From contig NZ_JARVKV010000020.1 in NCBI RefSeq assembly GCF_029813835.1, positions 21,902 through 85,901 of the forward strand: a stretch of DNA of 64,000 nt, written 5' to 3'. Positions 18,217 through 28,735 of this stretch are shown here, piece by piece; positions within the stretch are counted from its first letter, which is position 1; the number at the start of each line of letters is the position of its first letter. The notes below the pieces were generated by a model. That model saw only the letters and a program-made list of their open reading frames with translations. It had not been told where the DNA came from and did no database searches. The stretch is from Streptomyces sp. DH37 (GTDB lineage Bacteria > Actinomycetota > Actinomycetes > Streptomycetales > Streptomycetaceae). Made by a program: the position numbers and the translations under genes.

Positions 18217-18732
18217 ATGAGCACCACCCGGCCGCAACCGGCGGGCGATCGCGGCCCGGAGCCGGAGGGCACCGCCGCGACCGCAGCCGCACCGGTCGGT
18301 CAGGTGCGCGAGATGCGCCAGGTACGGCGGCTGCGGCTCATGGGGGCGAGCGGTGCCGTGCCCCGTGCCCGTGACTTCACCCGCCAGGCGCTTCACGACT
18401 GGGGCTGGCTGCCCGCGGCCAGCCCCGAGCAGCGCGCCGCGGCCGAAGACGCCCTGCTCGTGGTCTCCGAGCTGGTGACGAACGCCTGCCTGCACGCCGA
18501 CGGTCCCGAAGAGGTGCGCATAGGCTTCGGTCCCAAACTGCTGAGGATCGAGGTGGCCGACCGCGGCGCCGGCCTCCCCTCGCCCCGCACCCCGCACCGT
18601 CCCGGGCGGCCGGGCGGGCACGGCATGTTCATCGTCCAGCGGCTCTGCCTGGACTGGGGCGTGGTGCGCCACCCCGACGGAACGGCCGGGAAGACGGTCT
18701 GGGCCGAACTGGCCGGACCGGACGCGGACTGA
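18217..18732 (+). CDS. prsI: GHKL ATP-binding anti-sigma factor, PrsI-like
   Basis: 171 residues. After a 60-residue Ala/Pro-rich lead, a SpoIIAB/RsbW-type HATPase domain shows the N box VVSELVTNACLHA, the G1 box VADRGAGLPSP and the G2 box GRPGGHGMFIVQRL. Predicted to bind SigI and to phosphorylate ArsI. GAGGTGA precedes the ATG. The 186-bp spacer after arsI suggests the two genes may be expressed separately as well as together. Confidence 0.86.
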   Translation: MSTTRPQPAGDRGPEPEGTAATAAAPVGQVREMRQVRRLRLMGASGAVPRARDFTRQALHDWGWLPAASPEQRAAAEDALLVVSELVTNACLHADGPEEVRIGFGPKLLRIEVADRGAGLPSPRTPHRPGRPGGHGMFIVQRLCLDWGVVRHPDGTAGKTVWAELAGPDAD

Positions 18733-19280
18733 GCCGCCCTTCCTCACCAGGAGTACGACCCCCACCGCCGGGTCCCCCTCGGGACTCGGCGCACTCGTGT
18801 CCGGGCGCCCGCGCCCGGAGCGGGTACGGCGGGGGCGGGACGTGCAGGGGAGGCGGCGGCCGTCGGTGGGCACCCGGACCGGCGACGGCGGCGCGTACGG
18901 GATCTCCGTCCCGCTGCCGGAGGCGCCGTCCGGGGACTTCGTCGAGCACCGCGCCGACCGCACCGGGTGCCGGGTGTCGGCCGGTCTCGCCGGGCGCCAC
19001 CGGCGACGGTCCCACCGCCGAGGTCAGCCGGCGCCGTGCGGCTCGGCGGCGACGATCCCGGCCCCCGCCTCCCGCCCCCGCCCCCGCCCCGGCACGGGCG
19101 CACGGCACCGCTCGTACGCCCGGGGACGGGTCCGGGTGACGGCGCCGCGGCGGGCGGGCACCGCCCGCGTCGGCGGCTTCGCGGCGGACCGGGATCCGGC
19201 GGCGGAACGGGCCGGGCCCCGGTCCTGTGACAGGACCGGGGCCCGGCCCGCCGTGCGGTGGGGCCTTGACGCCCGGAGCG
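18733..19280. other. Gene-free GC-rich spacer
   Basis: About 550 bp between prsI and the converging peptide transporter. Open frames are present on both strands but are Arg/Pro-rich shadows without ribosome sites. The only clear element is the 21-bp hairpin at 19208-19250. Confidence 0.6.
19208..19250 (-). terminator. Very strong terminator after the peptide transporter
   Basis: A perfect 21-bp inverted repeat with a single central base (19208-19228 with 19230-19250), 30 bp past the transporter stop on the minus strand. Confidence 0.85.
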
Positions 19281-20780
19281 TTACTTCACGCCGCTCATCA
19301 GGGCGCGGATCCGCTTGCCGGCCGTCATGAAGGCGAAGCCCGCGGCCACGGCGACCACGCCCCACATGGTGTAGTACGCGGCGTCGCCCATCGGCTCGTT
19401 GAGCTGGGTCGCCCAGCCGTTGAGGGCGTTGCCGGTGGCGGTGGCGAGGAACCACAGGCCCATGATCTGGCCGACGAACTGCTTGGGGGCCAGCTTCGTC
19501 GACAGCGACAGGCCGACCGGGGACAGGCACAGCTCGCCGAGGGTCTGCAGCAGGTACACGCCCAGCAGCCAGAAGACGGTGACCTTGCCGGTCTCGCTGT
19601 TCGCCGCGGCGGCGCCCGCCAGGCCCATCAGGCCGAAGGAACCGCCGATGAGCAGCATGGCCAGGGCGAACTTCATCGGGGCGCTGGGCTCGCTGTTGCG
19701 CCTGGCCAGCCACACCCACAGGCTCGCGAAGAGCGGCGCCAGGACGATGATCATGACCGGGTTGACCGACTGGAACCACGAGGCCGGGAACTCCCAGCCG
19801 CCGATCATGCGGTCGGTGTCGTTGTTCGCGAAGATCGTCAGCAGCGAGCCGGACTGGTCGTAGATCATCCAGAACAGCACGGCGGTGACGAAGAACCACA
19901 CGAACGCCTTGACGCGGGGGCGGTCCCCCTCGGTCAGCTCCGGGTTCCGGTACATCGAGGCGAAGTACAGGACGGGGACGACGACGCCGAGGACGGCCAG
20001 GAAGTTGACGATGTGCTCGATGTCGTACGTGCCCATCGCCAGGTCCAGGGCCAGCGCGGCGACGGCCAGGCCGGTCCACAGGCCGACCTTGCGCAGCACG
20101 GCGCGCTTCTCCTCCGGCGAGGCCGGGGTGCCGGGGTGGCGGCCGACGTCGCCGAGGTAGCGGCCGCCCAGCACGTACTGGATCACGGCCATGGTCATGC
20201 CGACGCCGGCGACGGCGAAGCCCAGGTGCCAGTTGACGTTCTCGCCCAGGTAGCCGACCACCAGCGGCGCGAACATGGCGCCGATGTTGATCGACATGTA
20301 GAAGATCGTGAAGCCGGCGTCGCGGCGGGCGCCGGACTGGCCCTCGTAGAGGCCGCCGACCATCGCCGAGATGTTCGGCTTGAGCAGGCCGGTGCCGACC
20401 GCGATCAGGCCGAGGCCGACGAAGAACGCCACGTCGGACGGGATCGCCAGCGTGTAGTGGCCCAGGGCGATGACGATGCCGCCGACCAGGACCGCCTTGC
20501 GGGCGCCCCACAGGCGGTCGGCGACCCAGCCGCCGGGCATGGCGGCCATGTAGACGACGGCGTTGTAGACGCCGTAGATCGCCGCGGCGAGGGCCTCACG
20601 GCCCGCGAGGGGACCCTCGAGGACGCCCGCGATCAGGTAGAGGACGAGGATGGCGCGCATTCCGTACCAGGAGAAGCGCTCCCACATCTCCGTCATGAAG
20701 AGAGTGGCCAGACCGCGGGGGTGGCCGAAGAAGGTCTTGTCGGTGGTGCCGACGGAGTCCTTCGTCAGGCTGGACGCCAT
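19281..20780 (-). CDS. POT/PTR2-family proton-dependent peptide transporter
   Basis: 499 residues with 12-14 hydrophobic segments. The N-terminal motif MTEMWERFSWYGMRAILVLYL and the FTIFYMSINIGAM motif are the PTR2 signatures; the E-x-x-E-R-type proton motif sits in the first helix. It imports di- and tripeptides by proton symport in the cytoplasmic membrane. ATG at 20780 follows AAGGA. It is monocistronic, flanked by a strong terminator, and diverges from the two-component regulator. Peptide uptake could feed the nearby dipeptidase. Confidence 0.94.
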   Translation of the reverse strand: MASSLTKDSVGTTDKTFFGHPRGLATLFMTEMWERFSWYGMRAILVLYLIAGVLEGPLAGREALAAAIYGVYNAVVYMAAMPGGWVADRLWGARKAVLVGGIVIALGHYTLAIPSDVAFFVGLGLIAVGTGLLKPNISAMVGGLYEGQSGARRDAGFTIFYMSINIGAMFAPLVVGYLGENVNWHLGFAVAGVGMTMAVIQYVLGGRYLGDVGRHPGTPASPEEKRAVLRKVGLWTGLAVAALALDLAMGTYDIEHIVNFLAVLGVVVPVLYFASMYRNPELTEGDRPRVKAFVWFFVTAVLFWMIYDQSGSLLTIFANNDTDRMIGGWEFPASWFQSVNPVMIIVLAPLFASLWVWLARRNSEPSAPMKFALAMLLIGGSFGLMGLAGAAAANSETGKVTVFWLLGVYLLQTLGELCLSPVGLSLSTKLAPKQFVGQIMGLWFLATATGNALNGWATQLNEPMGDAAYYTMWGVVAVAAGFAFMTAGKRIRALMSGVK

Positions 20781-21185
20781 GGTGATGGTTCCTTGCTCGG
20801 TCGGGACGCGCACGATGTGGTGGGTACGCGCCCGGGCGGGTGGTCGGCTCCGTGCTCCGCGCCCCCGTCCGCGCGTGCCCGGTCCTGGCCGACAGTTCCT
20901 GCGGCGCCGTCGTACGTCCGGGCCCGGGGTGGGGCCGGACGGGCCGGCTTCCGGGACAGCCTCCGTACGGGGCTCCTCGGCGAAGAGGCCCCGGCGCCCG
21001 ACTGCGCCCGGAGCCGCCGATTCCGGACAACGCCTCGGTCAGGGTACGCCACCGCACCTCGTGCTCCCGGCGGACGACAGGGGGGAAGAGGCGCATGTCA
21101 CACGGGTCGCCGGGAACCGCGGCGGGGTTCGCTCCGGTTCCGCGCGGACCGCCGGGGCCGCCGCCGCGAGGTCTACCATCGGGCC
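20781..21185. other. Divergent spacer, transporter / response regulator
   Basis: About 405 bp holding the promoters of both flanking genes. Only the -10 element at 21173-21178 is recognisable. Other open frames in it are shadows. Confidence 0.5.
21173..21178 (+). promoter_or_regulatory. -10 of a leaderless promoter
   Basis: TACCAT ends 7 nt before the ATG of the response regulator, and no ribosome site lies between. The transcript is predicted to be leaderless. Confidence 0.45.
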
Positions 21186-21863
21186 ATGACCCGAGTACTG
21201 CTCGCCGAGGATGACGCCTCCATCTCGGAGCCGCTGGCCCGAGCCCTGCGCCGCGAAGGGTACGAGGTCGAGGTGCGCGAGGACGGCCCCAGCGCGCTCG
21301 ACGCCGGACAGCACGGGGACATCGACCTGGTCGTGCTCGACCTCGGCCTGCCCGGCATGGACGGACTGGAGGTCTGCCGCCGGCTGCGCACCGAGGGGCA
21401 CACCTTCCCCGTCCTGGTGCTGACCGCGCGCGCCGACGAGGTGGACACGGTCGTCGGCCTGGACGCGGGCGCCGACGACTACGTCACCAAGCCGTTCCGG
21501 CTGGCCGAGCTGCTCGCCCGGGTGCGGGCCCTGCTGCGGCGCGGCGCCGTCGAGCCCGTCCAGCCCGCCGCCACCCACGGCGTGCGCATCGACGTCGAGT
21601 CCCACCGGGCGTGGATGGGGGACGAGGAGCTCCAGCTCACGGCGAAGGAGTTCGACCTGCTGCGGGTGCTGGTGCGCGACGCCGGCCGCGTCGTCACCCG
21701 CGACCAGCTCATGCGCGAGGTCTGGGACACCACCTGGTGGTCGTCGACCAAGACCCTCGACATGCACATCTCCTGGCTGCGCAAGAAGCTCGGCGACGAC
21801 GCGGCCAACCCCCGCTACATCGCCACGGTCCGCGGCGTCGGCTTCCGCTTCGAGAAGGACTGA
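21186..21863 (+). CDS. OmpR/PhoB-family response regulator
   Basis: 225 residues. The receiver domain (1-115) has the acidic pocket AEDD, phospho-acceptor Asp52 in VVLDLGLPG, the conserved Thr in LVLTAR and Lys in VTKPF. The C-terminal winged helix (about 128-223) has the typical LTAKEFDLLRVLV and RGVGFRFE. It pairs with the sensor kinase downstream. Targets are unknown; the neighbouring transporter is a possible one. Confidence 0.92.
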   Translation: MTRVLLAEDDASISEPLARALRREGYEVEVREDGPSALDAGQHGDIDLVVLDLGLPGMDGLEVCRRLRTEGHTFPVLVLTARADEVDTVVGLDAGADDYVTKPFRLAELLARVRALLRRGAVEPVQPAATHGVRIDVESHRAWMGDEELQLTAKEFDLLRVLVRDAGRVVTRDQLMREVWDTTWWSSTKTLDMHISWLRKKLGDDAANPRYIATVRGVGFRFEKD

Positions 21864-21900
21864 CGGCCGCGGGCCCCGCGCGGGTCCGCACGGAAGCACC

Positions 21901-21945
21901 GAAGCACCGAGCACCGAAGCACCGAGCACCGAAGCACCGAGCACC
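21901..21945. repeat. 15-bp tandem repeat between regulator and kinase genes
   Basis: GAAGCACCGAGCACC occurs three times exactly (21901, 21916, 21931), preceded by a half copy at 21893-21900. It lies in the 110-bp spacer before the kinase ATG at 21974. Confidence 0.9.
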
Positions 21946-21973
21946 GCGAGATCCCGAAGGGCTGGCGCCGGCC

Positions 21974-23299
21974 ATGCGCAGACGTCTGATCAACTCCACG
22001 CTGGCCGTGGTCCTCGTCGTGATCGCGGTCTTCGGGGTCTCCCTGGTCATCGTCGAGACCCGCACCATCGAGGAGAGCGCCCACGAGAGCGTCCGCTCCG
22101 ACGCCGCACGGCTGGTCTCGGTCGTCGAGAGCCGCCTGGTCGCGGAGGAGAGCGTGACCGCGGCGTCCATGCGCTCCCAGGTCCCGCAGGACCGCTACGT
22201 CCGCATCGAGCTGCCCGGACGGCCCCCCATCGAGCTGGGCGAGCGCCCCGGCGCGGGCGCCATCGAGGGACGCGCGCGCGAGCCGGGCAAGGTCGCCGTC
22301 ACCGTCCAGCAGGACGACGACCGGGTCCGCGAGGAGGTGGGCCGGACCCTGGCGATCATCCTGGCCGTGGCGCTGCTGGCGGTGATAGCGGCGGTGCTCC
22401 TGGCCGTGCGGCAGGCCCGCCGCGTCGCGGCCCCTCTCACCGACCTCGCCGAGACCGCCGAGCGGCTCGGCTCCGGCGACCCGCGCCCCCGCCACCGGCG
22501 CTACGGAGTGCCCGAGCTCGACCGGGTGGCGGACGTGCTGGACGCCAGCGCCGAGCGGATCGCCCGGATGCTCACCGCCGAGCGGCGGCTGGCCGCGGAC
22601 GCCTCCCACCAGCTCCGCACCCCGCTGACCGCGCTGTCCATGCGGCTGGAGGAGATCGTCGCGGCGGCTGATTCCGTCGACCCCGCCGATTCGGCCGGCA
22701 CCGCCGGCGCCTCCGGCGCCTCCTCGGCCACCGACAGGACCGCCGCCTCCACCATCAGGGAGGAGGCGCTGATCGGGCTCGCGCAGGTGGAGCGGCTGAC
22801 CGACGTGGTGCAGCGGCTGCTGACGAACTCGCGCGACCCGCGTTCGGGCTCGGCCGTGGGCTTCGACCTGGACGAGGTGGTCAAGCAGCAGATCGAGGAG
22901 TGGCGTCCGGCGTACCGCAAGGCGGGCCGGGCCATCGTCCGCTCCGGCCGCCAGGGCCTGCGGGCGGTGGGGACTCCGGGCGCGGTGGCGCAGGTGCTGG
23001 CCACGCTCATCGAGAACGCCCTGATGCACGGTGACGGCGCGGTCGCCCTGCGCACCCGCATCGCCGGGAACCAGGTCGTGGTCGAGGTGACGGACGAGGG
23101 GCCGGGCGTCGATCCGGAACTGGGGGCGCGGGTCTTCGAGCGCACGGTCAGCGGGCGCAACTCCACGGGTCTGGGACTGGCCGTCGCCCGCGACCTGGCG
23201 GAGGCCGACGGGGGGCGGCTGGAGCTACTTCAGCAGCGCCCGCCGGTCTTCGCGCTCTTCCTCAGCCGCGAGGCCGACGAGCCGGCGGCGGGGGATTGA
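21974..23299 (+). CDS. Membrane sensor histidine kinase
   Basis: 441 residues. Two membrane helices (about 7-27 and 123-143) bracket an extracytoplasmic sensor of roughly 95 residues; a HAMP linker follows. The HisKA motif is DASHQLRTPLTAL with His212; the ATPase domain has LIENALMHGD (N box), DEGPGV (G1) and NSTGLGLAVARDLAEADGG (G2). An Ala/Ser/Asp-rich insert (ADSVDPADSAGTAGASG) interrupts the HisKA helices. It is the partner of the preceding regulator. The ribosome site is weak; translation may be coupled. Its end overlaps the convergent GtrA gene by 75 bp. Confidence 0.92.
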   Translation: MRRRLINSTLAVVLVVIAVFGVSLVIVETRTIEESAHESVRSDAARLVSVVESRLVAEESVTAASMRSQVPQDRYVRIELPGRPPIELGERPGAGAIEGRAREPGKVAVTVQQDDDRVREEVGRTLAIILAVALLAVIAAVLLAVRQARRVAAPLTDLAETAERLGSGDPRPRHRRYGVPELDRVADVLDASAERIARMLTAERRLAADASHQLRTPLTALSMRLEEIVAAADSVDPADSAGTAGASGASSATDRTAASTIREEALIGLAQVERLTDVVQRLLTNSRDPRSGSAVGFDLDEVVKQQIEEWRPAYRKAGRAIVRSGRQGLRAVGTPGAVAQVLATLIENALMHGDGAVALRTRIAGNQVVVEVTDEGPGVDPELGARVFERTVSGRNSTGLGLAVARDLAEADGGRLELLQQRPPVFALFLSREADEPAAGD

Positions 23300-23767
23300 G
23301 GCGGCGCGCGTCCCGGCCCCCTCGCGCGCCCGCACCTCCCCGCGGAAGACCCAGGTGCGGTACGCCCAGAAGCGGAAGACGGTGGCGGCACCGAGGCCGA
23401 CGACGTTCTTGGCGATGTTGTCGGCCAGCGGCGAGTCGAGGCCCAACCCGTAGTGCGAGATCGCCAGGGCGCCGTTCTCGATCACCAGGCCGATGCCGCT
23501 GAACAGCATGAACAGGCCGGCCTCGCGGTGCATCCGGCTCTTGTCGGTGTGCCGGTAGGTCCAGTAGCGGTTGCCCAGGTAGTTGGTCCCGATGGCGACC
23601 GCGGTGGCTATCACCCCCGACCGCACCGGGGCCAGGCCCAGGCCGTGGATGCAGAGGTTGAAGACGGCCACGTTGACGAGGAAGCCGAAGGCGCCCACCG
23701 TCCCGAACTTGGCCAGCTCGCGCCGCAGCCGCAGCAGCCGGGAGCGCAGTGCGTGCCGTTCACCCAT
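23225..23767 (-). CDS. GtrA-family membrane protein
   Basis: 180 residues with four hydrophobic helices. The GtrA pattern is clear: FGTVGAFGFLVNVAVFN in helix 1, NYLGNRYWTYR in the first loop and FRFWAYRTWVF near the end. GtrA proteins are thought to help move polyprenyl-linked sugars across the membrane. It lies beside purK, as I recall for mycobacteria too. The last 25 residues are charged, and their coding region overlaps the kinase gene in antisense. Confidence 0.88.
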   Translation of the reverse strand: MGERHALRSRLLRLRRELAKFGTVGAFGFLVNVAVFNLCIHGLGLAPVRSGVIATAVAIGTNYLGNRYWTYRHTDKSRMHREAGLFMLFSGIGLVIENGALAISHYGLGLDSPLADNIAKNVVGLGAATVFRFWAYRTWVFRGEVRAREGAGTRAASIPRRRLVGLAAEEEREDRRALLK

Positions 23768-23887
23768 AGTGATCCACTCGCCCCGTTCTCTCGGCTCTCG
23801 CGCGGCCCCGCGGGGCCCGCCGTCGCGTCCTGGTCCGCCATGCTAACCACGGCCCCGCACCGCGCCGGGTACCCGCCGTCCGGCCGA

Positions 23888-23893
23888 TAGGCT
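23888..23893 (+). promoter_or_regulatory. -10 of a leaderless purK promoter
   Basis: TAGGCT lies exactly 6 nt before the purK GTG, with no ribosome site. Confidence 0.5.
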
Positions 23894-23899
23894 ACGGAC

Positions 23900-25069
23900 G
23901 TGACATTTCCTGTGATCGGCATGGTGGGCGGGGGTCAGCTCGCGCGGATGACGCACGAGGCGGGCATCCCCCTCGGCATCAGGTTCAAGCTGCTCAGTGA
24001 CACCCCGCAGGACTCGGCGGCCCAGGTGGTCCGCGACGTCGTCGTGGGCGACTACCGCGATCTGGACACCCTGCGTGACTTCGCCCGCGGGTGCGACGTG
24101 ATCACCTTCGACCACGAGCACGTGCCCACCGAGCACCTGCGCGTCCTGGAGGCGGAGGGCATCCCGGTGCGGCCCGGCCCCGACGCGCTGGTGCACGCAC
24201 AGGACAAGGGGGTGATGCGGGCGCGTCTCACCGAGATCGGCGTGCCGTGCCCCCGCCACCGCATCGTGACGGATCCGGCGGACGTCACCCGGTTCGCGCG
24301 GGAAGGGGCGGCGCGGGACGGAGCCGCACGGGAGGGGGACGGCTGGCCGGTCGTCCTCAAGACCGTCCGCGGCGGCTACGACGGCAAGGGCGTGTGGGTC
24401 GTGGCCTCCGAGGCCGAGGCCGCCGACCCCTTCCGCGCGGGCGTCCCGGTGCTGGCCGAGGAGAAGGTCGACTACGTCCGCGAGCTGGCGGCCAACGTGG
24501 TGCGCTCCCCGCACGGCCAGGCCGTGGCGTACCCGGTGGTGGAGTCGATCCAGGTGAACGGCGTCTGCGACACCGTGATCGCCCCGGCGCCCGGCCTGTC
24601 GCCGGAGCTGTCGGCGCACGCCCAGGAGATGGCGCTGACGATCGCGGGGGAGCTCGGGGTCGTCGGGCACCTGGCGGTGGAGCTGTTCGAGACCCGCGAC
24701 GGCCGCGTCCTGGTCAACGAGCTGGCCATGCGCCCCCACAACAGCGGCCACTGGACCCAGGACGGCGCGGTCACCTCCCAGTTCGCCAACCACCTGCGGG
24801 CCGTGCTCGACCTCCCGCTCGGCGACCCGCGCCCGCGCGCGCCGTGGACGGTGATGGCCAACGTGCTCGGCGGCGACTACCCCGACATGTACCAGGGCTA
24901 CCTGCACTGCATGGCCCGCGATCCGCGGCTGAAGATCCACATGTACGGCAAGGACGTGAAGCCCGGCCGCAAGGTCGGCCACGTCAACACCTACGGCGAC
25001 GACCTGGCGGACGTCCGTGAGCGCGCCGCCCACGCCGCCGGCTATCTGCGAGGGACCATCACCGAATGA
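23900..25069 (+). CDS. purK: N5-carboxyaminoimidazole ribonucleotide synthase
   Basis: 389 residues. ATP-grasp enzyme that carboxylates AIR to N5-CAIR using ATP and bicarbonate in purine synthesis. N-terminal [15 protein letters not shown]-grasp residues [16 protein letters not shown], and [14 protein letters not shown] with the metal-binding Glu/Asn. Full length for the family. A short Gly/Ala/Arg-rich insert ([15 protein letters not shown]) sits before the ATP loop. GTG start, probably leaderless. It overlaps purE by 4 bp. Confidence 0.96.
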   Translation: MTFPVIGMVGGGQLARMTHEAGIPLGIRFKLLSDTPQDSAAQVVRDVVVGDYRDLDTLRDFARGCDVITFDHEHVPTEHLRVLEAEGIPVRPGPDALVHAQDKGVMRARLTEIGVPCPRHRIVTDPADVTRFAREGAARDGAAREGDGWPVVLKTVRGGYDGKGVWVVASEAEAADPFRAGVPVLAEEKVDYVRELAANVVRSPHGQAVAYPVVESIQVNGVCDTVIAPAPGLSPELSAHAQEMALTIAGELGVVGHLAVELFETRDGRVLVNELAMRPHNSGHWTQDGAVTSQFANHLRAVLDLPLGDPRPRAPWTVMANVLGGDYPDMYQGYLHCMARDPRLKIHMYGKDVKPGRKVGHVNTYGDDLADVRERAAHAAGYLRGTITE

Positions 25070-25632
25070 GCAGCTCCCCCCAGTCCGCCGCCCCCGCCGG
25101 GGGCTCCCGCCCCGCCGTGGGCATCGTGATGGGCTCCGACTCCGACTGGCCCGTCATGGAGGCCGCGGCCGAGGCCCTGGACGAGTTCGAGGTCCCCTAC
25201 GAGGTCGACGTCGTCTCCGCCCACCGCATGCCGCACGAGATGATCGCCTACGGCGACGAGGCGGCCGGACGCGGTCTGAAGGCGGTCATCGCGGGCGCCG
25301 GGGGAGCGGCCCACCTGCCGGGCATGCTCGCCTCCGTCACCCCGCTGCCGGTGATCGGCGTCCCCGTGCCGCTGCGGCACCTGGACGGCATGGACTCCCT
25401 GCTGTCCATCGTCCAGATGCCCGCCGGGGTTCCGGTCGCCACCGTCTCGGTCGGCGGCGCGCGCAACGCCGGGCTGCTGGCGGTGCGGATCCTGGCGGTC
25501 CACGACGAGGAGCTGCGGGAGCGCATGGAGCACTTCCAGGCGGAGCTGAGGGAGCAGGCCCAGGAGAAGGGCCGGCGGCTGCGCGGGAAGGTCGCCGCGG
25601 GCCGCGCGGGCTTCGGCTTCGGGGGAAGGTGA
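25066..25632 (+). CDS. purE: N5-carboxyaminoimidazole ribonucleotide mutase
   Basis: 188 residues. Rearranges N5-CAIR to CAIR, the step after purK. Class I PurE motifs [19 protein letters not shown] and [14 protein letters not shown] are present. It starts at ATG overlapping the purK stop (ATGA), so translation is coupled. The C-terminal 25 residues are basic and beyond the usual core. Confidence 0.96.
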   Translation: MSSSPQSAAPAGGSRPAVGIVMGSDSDWPVMEAAAEALDEFEVPYEVDVVSAHRMPHEMIAYGDEAAGRGLKAVIAGAGGAAHLPGMLASVTPLPVIGVPVPLRHLDGMDSLLSIVQMPAGVPVATVSVGGARNAGLLAVRILAVHDEELRERMEHFQAELREQAQEKGRRLRGKVAAGRAGFGFGGR

Positions 25633-25633
25633 G

Positions 25634-26830
25634 ATGGGCCACACCGCCGAGCTGCTGGAGCGGGCCCGGGCGCTGCTGGAGACCCACCCCGTCGCCGACG
25701 GCCACAACGACCTGCCGTGGGCGCTGCGCGAGCAGGTGGCGTACGACATCGACCGGCGCGACATCGCCGGCGACCAGTCGGCCCATCTGCACACCGACAT
25801 CCCGCGGCTGCGCGCGGGCGGGGTGGGCGCGCAGTTCTGGTCGGTCTACGTGCGCACCGACCTGACCGGCGACGCCGCCGTCAGCGCCTGTCTGGAGCAG
25901 ATCGACGTGGTGCGGCGGCTGGCCGACCGCCACCCGGCCGACCTCCGGCTCGCCTTCACCGCCGACGACATGGAGGCCGCCCGCGCCGAGGGCCGCATCG
26001 CCTCGCTGATGGGCGCCGAGGGCGGCCACTCCATCAACAACTCCCTCGCCACCCTGCGGGCCCTCCACCGCCTGGGCGTGCGCTACATGACCCTCACCCA
26101 CAACGACACCATCGACTGGGCGGACTCGGCCACCGACGCCCCCCGCCACGACGGGCTGACCCGCTTCGGCGAGGAGGTCGTACGGGAGATGAACCGGCTG
26201 GGGATGCTGGTGGACCTCTCCCATGTGGCGCCCGCCACCATGCGCGACGCCCTGCGCGTGACGACGGCGCCCGTGGTCTTCTCGCACTCCTCCGCCCGCG
26301 CGGTGTGCGACCACCCGCGCAACATCCCCGACGACGTGCTGGAGCGGCTTCCGGTCAACGGCGGTGTGGCGATGGCCACATTCGTGCCGAAGTTCGTCCT
26401 GCCCGCCGCCGTCGCCTGGACCGAGGCCGCCGACGAGAACATGCGTGCACACGGCCTTCACCCCCTGGACGGAAGCGAGAAGGGCCTGGCGGTCCAGCGC
26501 GCGTACGAGGAGGCCAACCCGCGCCCCGAGGCGACGGCGGCGACGGTGGCCGACCATCTGGACCACATGCGCGAGGTCGCCGGCATCGACCACGTCGGCA
26601 TCGGCGGCGACTTCGACGGAACGGCCTTCACCCCGTCCGATCTGAGCGATGTGTCCGGATATCCCAACCTGGTGGCCGAGTTGCTCGACCGTCGCTGGTC
26701 CGAGGCCGACATCGCCAAGCTCACCTGGAAGAACGCGGTGCGCGTGCTCCGCGACGCGGAGGCGGTCGCCCGCCACGAGCAGACCCGGCGCGGTCCGTCC
26801 ATCGCCACCATCGAGCAGCTCGACGGATAG
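25634..26830 (+). CDS. Membrane dipeptidase (peptidase family M19)
   Basis: 398 residues. Zinc dipeptidase of the renal dipeptidase family, cleaving dipeptides including some with D-residues. Zinc ligands: DGHNDLP near the N-terminus, [17 protein letters not shown] and [15 protein letters not shown], with IGGDFDG near the C-terminus. It has no signal peptide, so it is probably cytoplasmic. ATG one base after the purE stop, with GGGGGAAGG upstream: third gene of the purK-purE operon, an arrangement I recall in S. coelicolor. Confidence 0.92.
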   Translation: MGHTAELLERARALLETHPVADGHNDLPWALREQVAYDIDRRDIAGDQSAHLHTDIPRLRAGGVGAQFWSVYVRTDLTGDAAVSACLEQIDVVRRLADRHPADLRLAFTADDMEAARAEGRIASLMGAEGGHSINNSLATLRALHRLGVRYMTLTHNDTIDWADSATDAPRHDGLTRFGEEVVREMNRLGMLVDLSHVAPATMRDALRVTTAPVVFSHSSARAVCDHPRNIPDDVLERLPVNGGVAMATFVPKFVLPAAVAWTEAADENMRAHGLHPLDGSEKGLAVQRAYEEANPRPEATAATVADHLDHMREVAGIDHVGIGGDFDGTAFTPSDLSDVSGYPNLVAELLDRRWSEADIAKLTWKNAVRVLRDAEAVARHEQTRRGPSIATIEQLDG

Positions 26831-26865
26831 CCTCCTTCACCTCCTCGTGACACAACTCACGAGTC

Positions 26866-26906
26866 GGCCCTCCCCGGTGCGTCGCGCTCCGTACCGGCGG
26901 AGGGCC
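26866..26906 (+). terminator. Terminator of the purKE-dipeptidase operon
   Basis: GGCCCTCC-CCGGT pairs with ACCGG-(C)-GGAGGGCC, a 13-bp stem with one bulge, followed by TTCT. A 7-bp hairpin CTCGTGA/TCACGAG precedes it. Confidence 0.65.
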
Positions 26907-27051
26907 TTCTGCGTCATCGCCCCTGGCAGCGGGCGGAACTGAGCAGCCGTCAGGGGGAGAATCCGCCACTGTTCGAGAGGTGAACGCAGCAGACGGTGAC
27001 AATCAGCCGATCATCAAAGCCTTCGAAACGGGCGTCCTGTGACCCATCGGC

Positions 27052-27081
27052 TTGTTTCGGCGGAAACGATATGTCTACCGT
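27052..27081 (+). promoter_or_regulatory. Candidate promoter of the Rpf gene
   Basis: TTGTTT, 18-nt spacer, TACCGT. It would start a leader of about 240 nt carrying the riboswitch. Confidence 0.35.
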
Positions 27082-27164
27082 TCTGGTCGCGCCGCACGAA
27101 CGTGCGGCGGCCCGCTGTCGAACGCCGAATCCTGTCAACGGCGGCGGGCTGGACCATCCACACC

Positions 27165-28596
<1,432 letters not shown>

Positions 28597-28613
28597 GGAC
28601 CTGACCGGGTCTC

Positions 28614-28637
28614 CCGTCCGGCCGGCGGGCCGGACGG
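28614..28637 (+). terminator. Rpf gene hairpin 1
   Basis: CCGTCCGGCC pairs with GGCCGGACGG around GGCG, 18 bp after the stop. Confidence 0.6.
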
Positions 28638-28658
28638 AGCCCGACGTCAGCCGTGAGG

Positions 28659-28699
28659 CGGGCGGGGCAGGGGTGTTCACACACCTCCTGCCCCGCCCG
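28659..28699. terminator. Bidirectional terminator between Rpf and VOC genes
   Basis: An 18-bp stem with one bulged T (28659-28676 with 28681-28699) and a 4-nt loop. It can stop both converging transcripts. Confidence 0.8.
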
Positions 28700-28735
28700 T
28701 CTCTTCCGCTGTTCCCCCGTGTCCGCGCGGTCCGA

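Noticed and set aside
18797..19330. Protein-coding gene in the prsI-transporter spacer
   Set aside because: Arg/Pro/Gly-rich frames on both strands without ribosome sites, and one crosses the 21-bp hairpin terminator.
25337..26776. Antisense frame opposite purE and the dipeptidase
   Set aside because: Shadow of the M19 dipeptidase, whose zinc ligands are complete on the plus strand.
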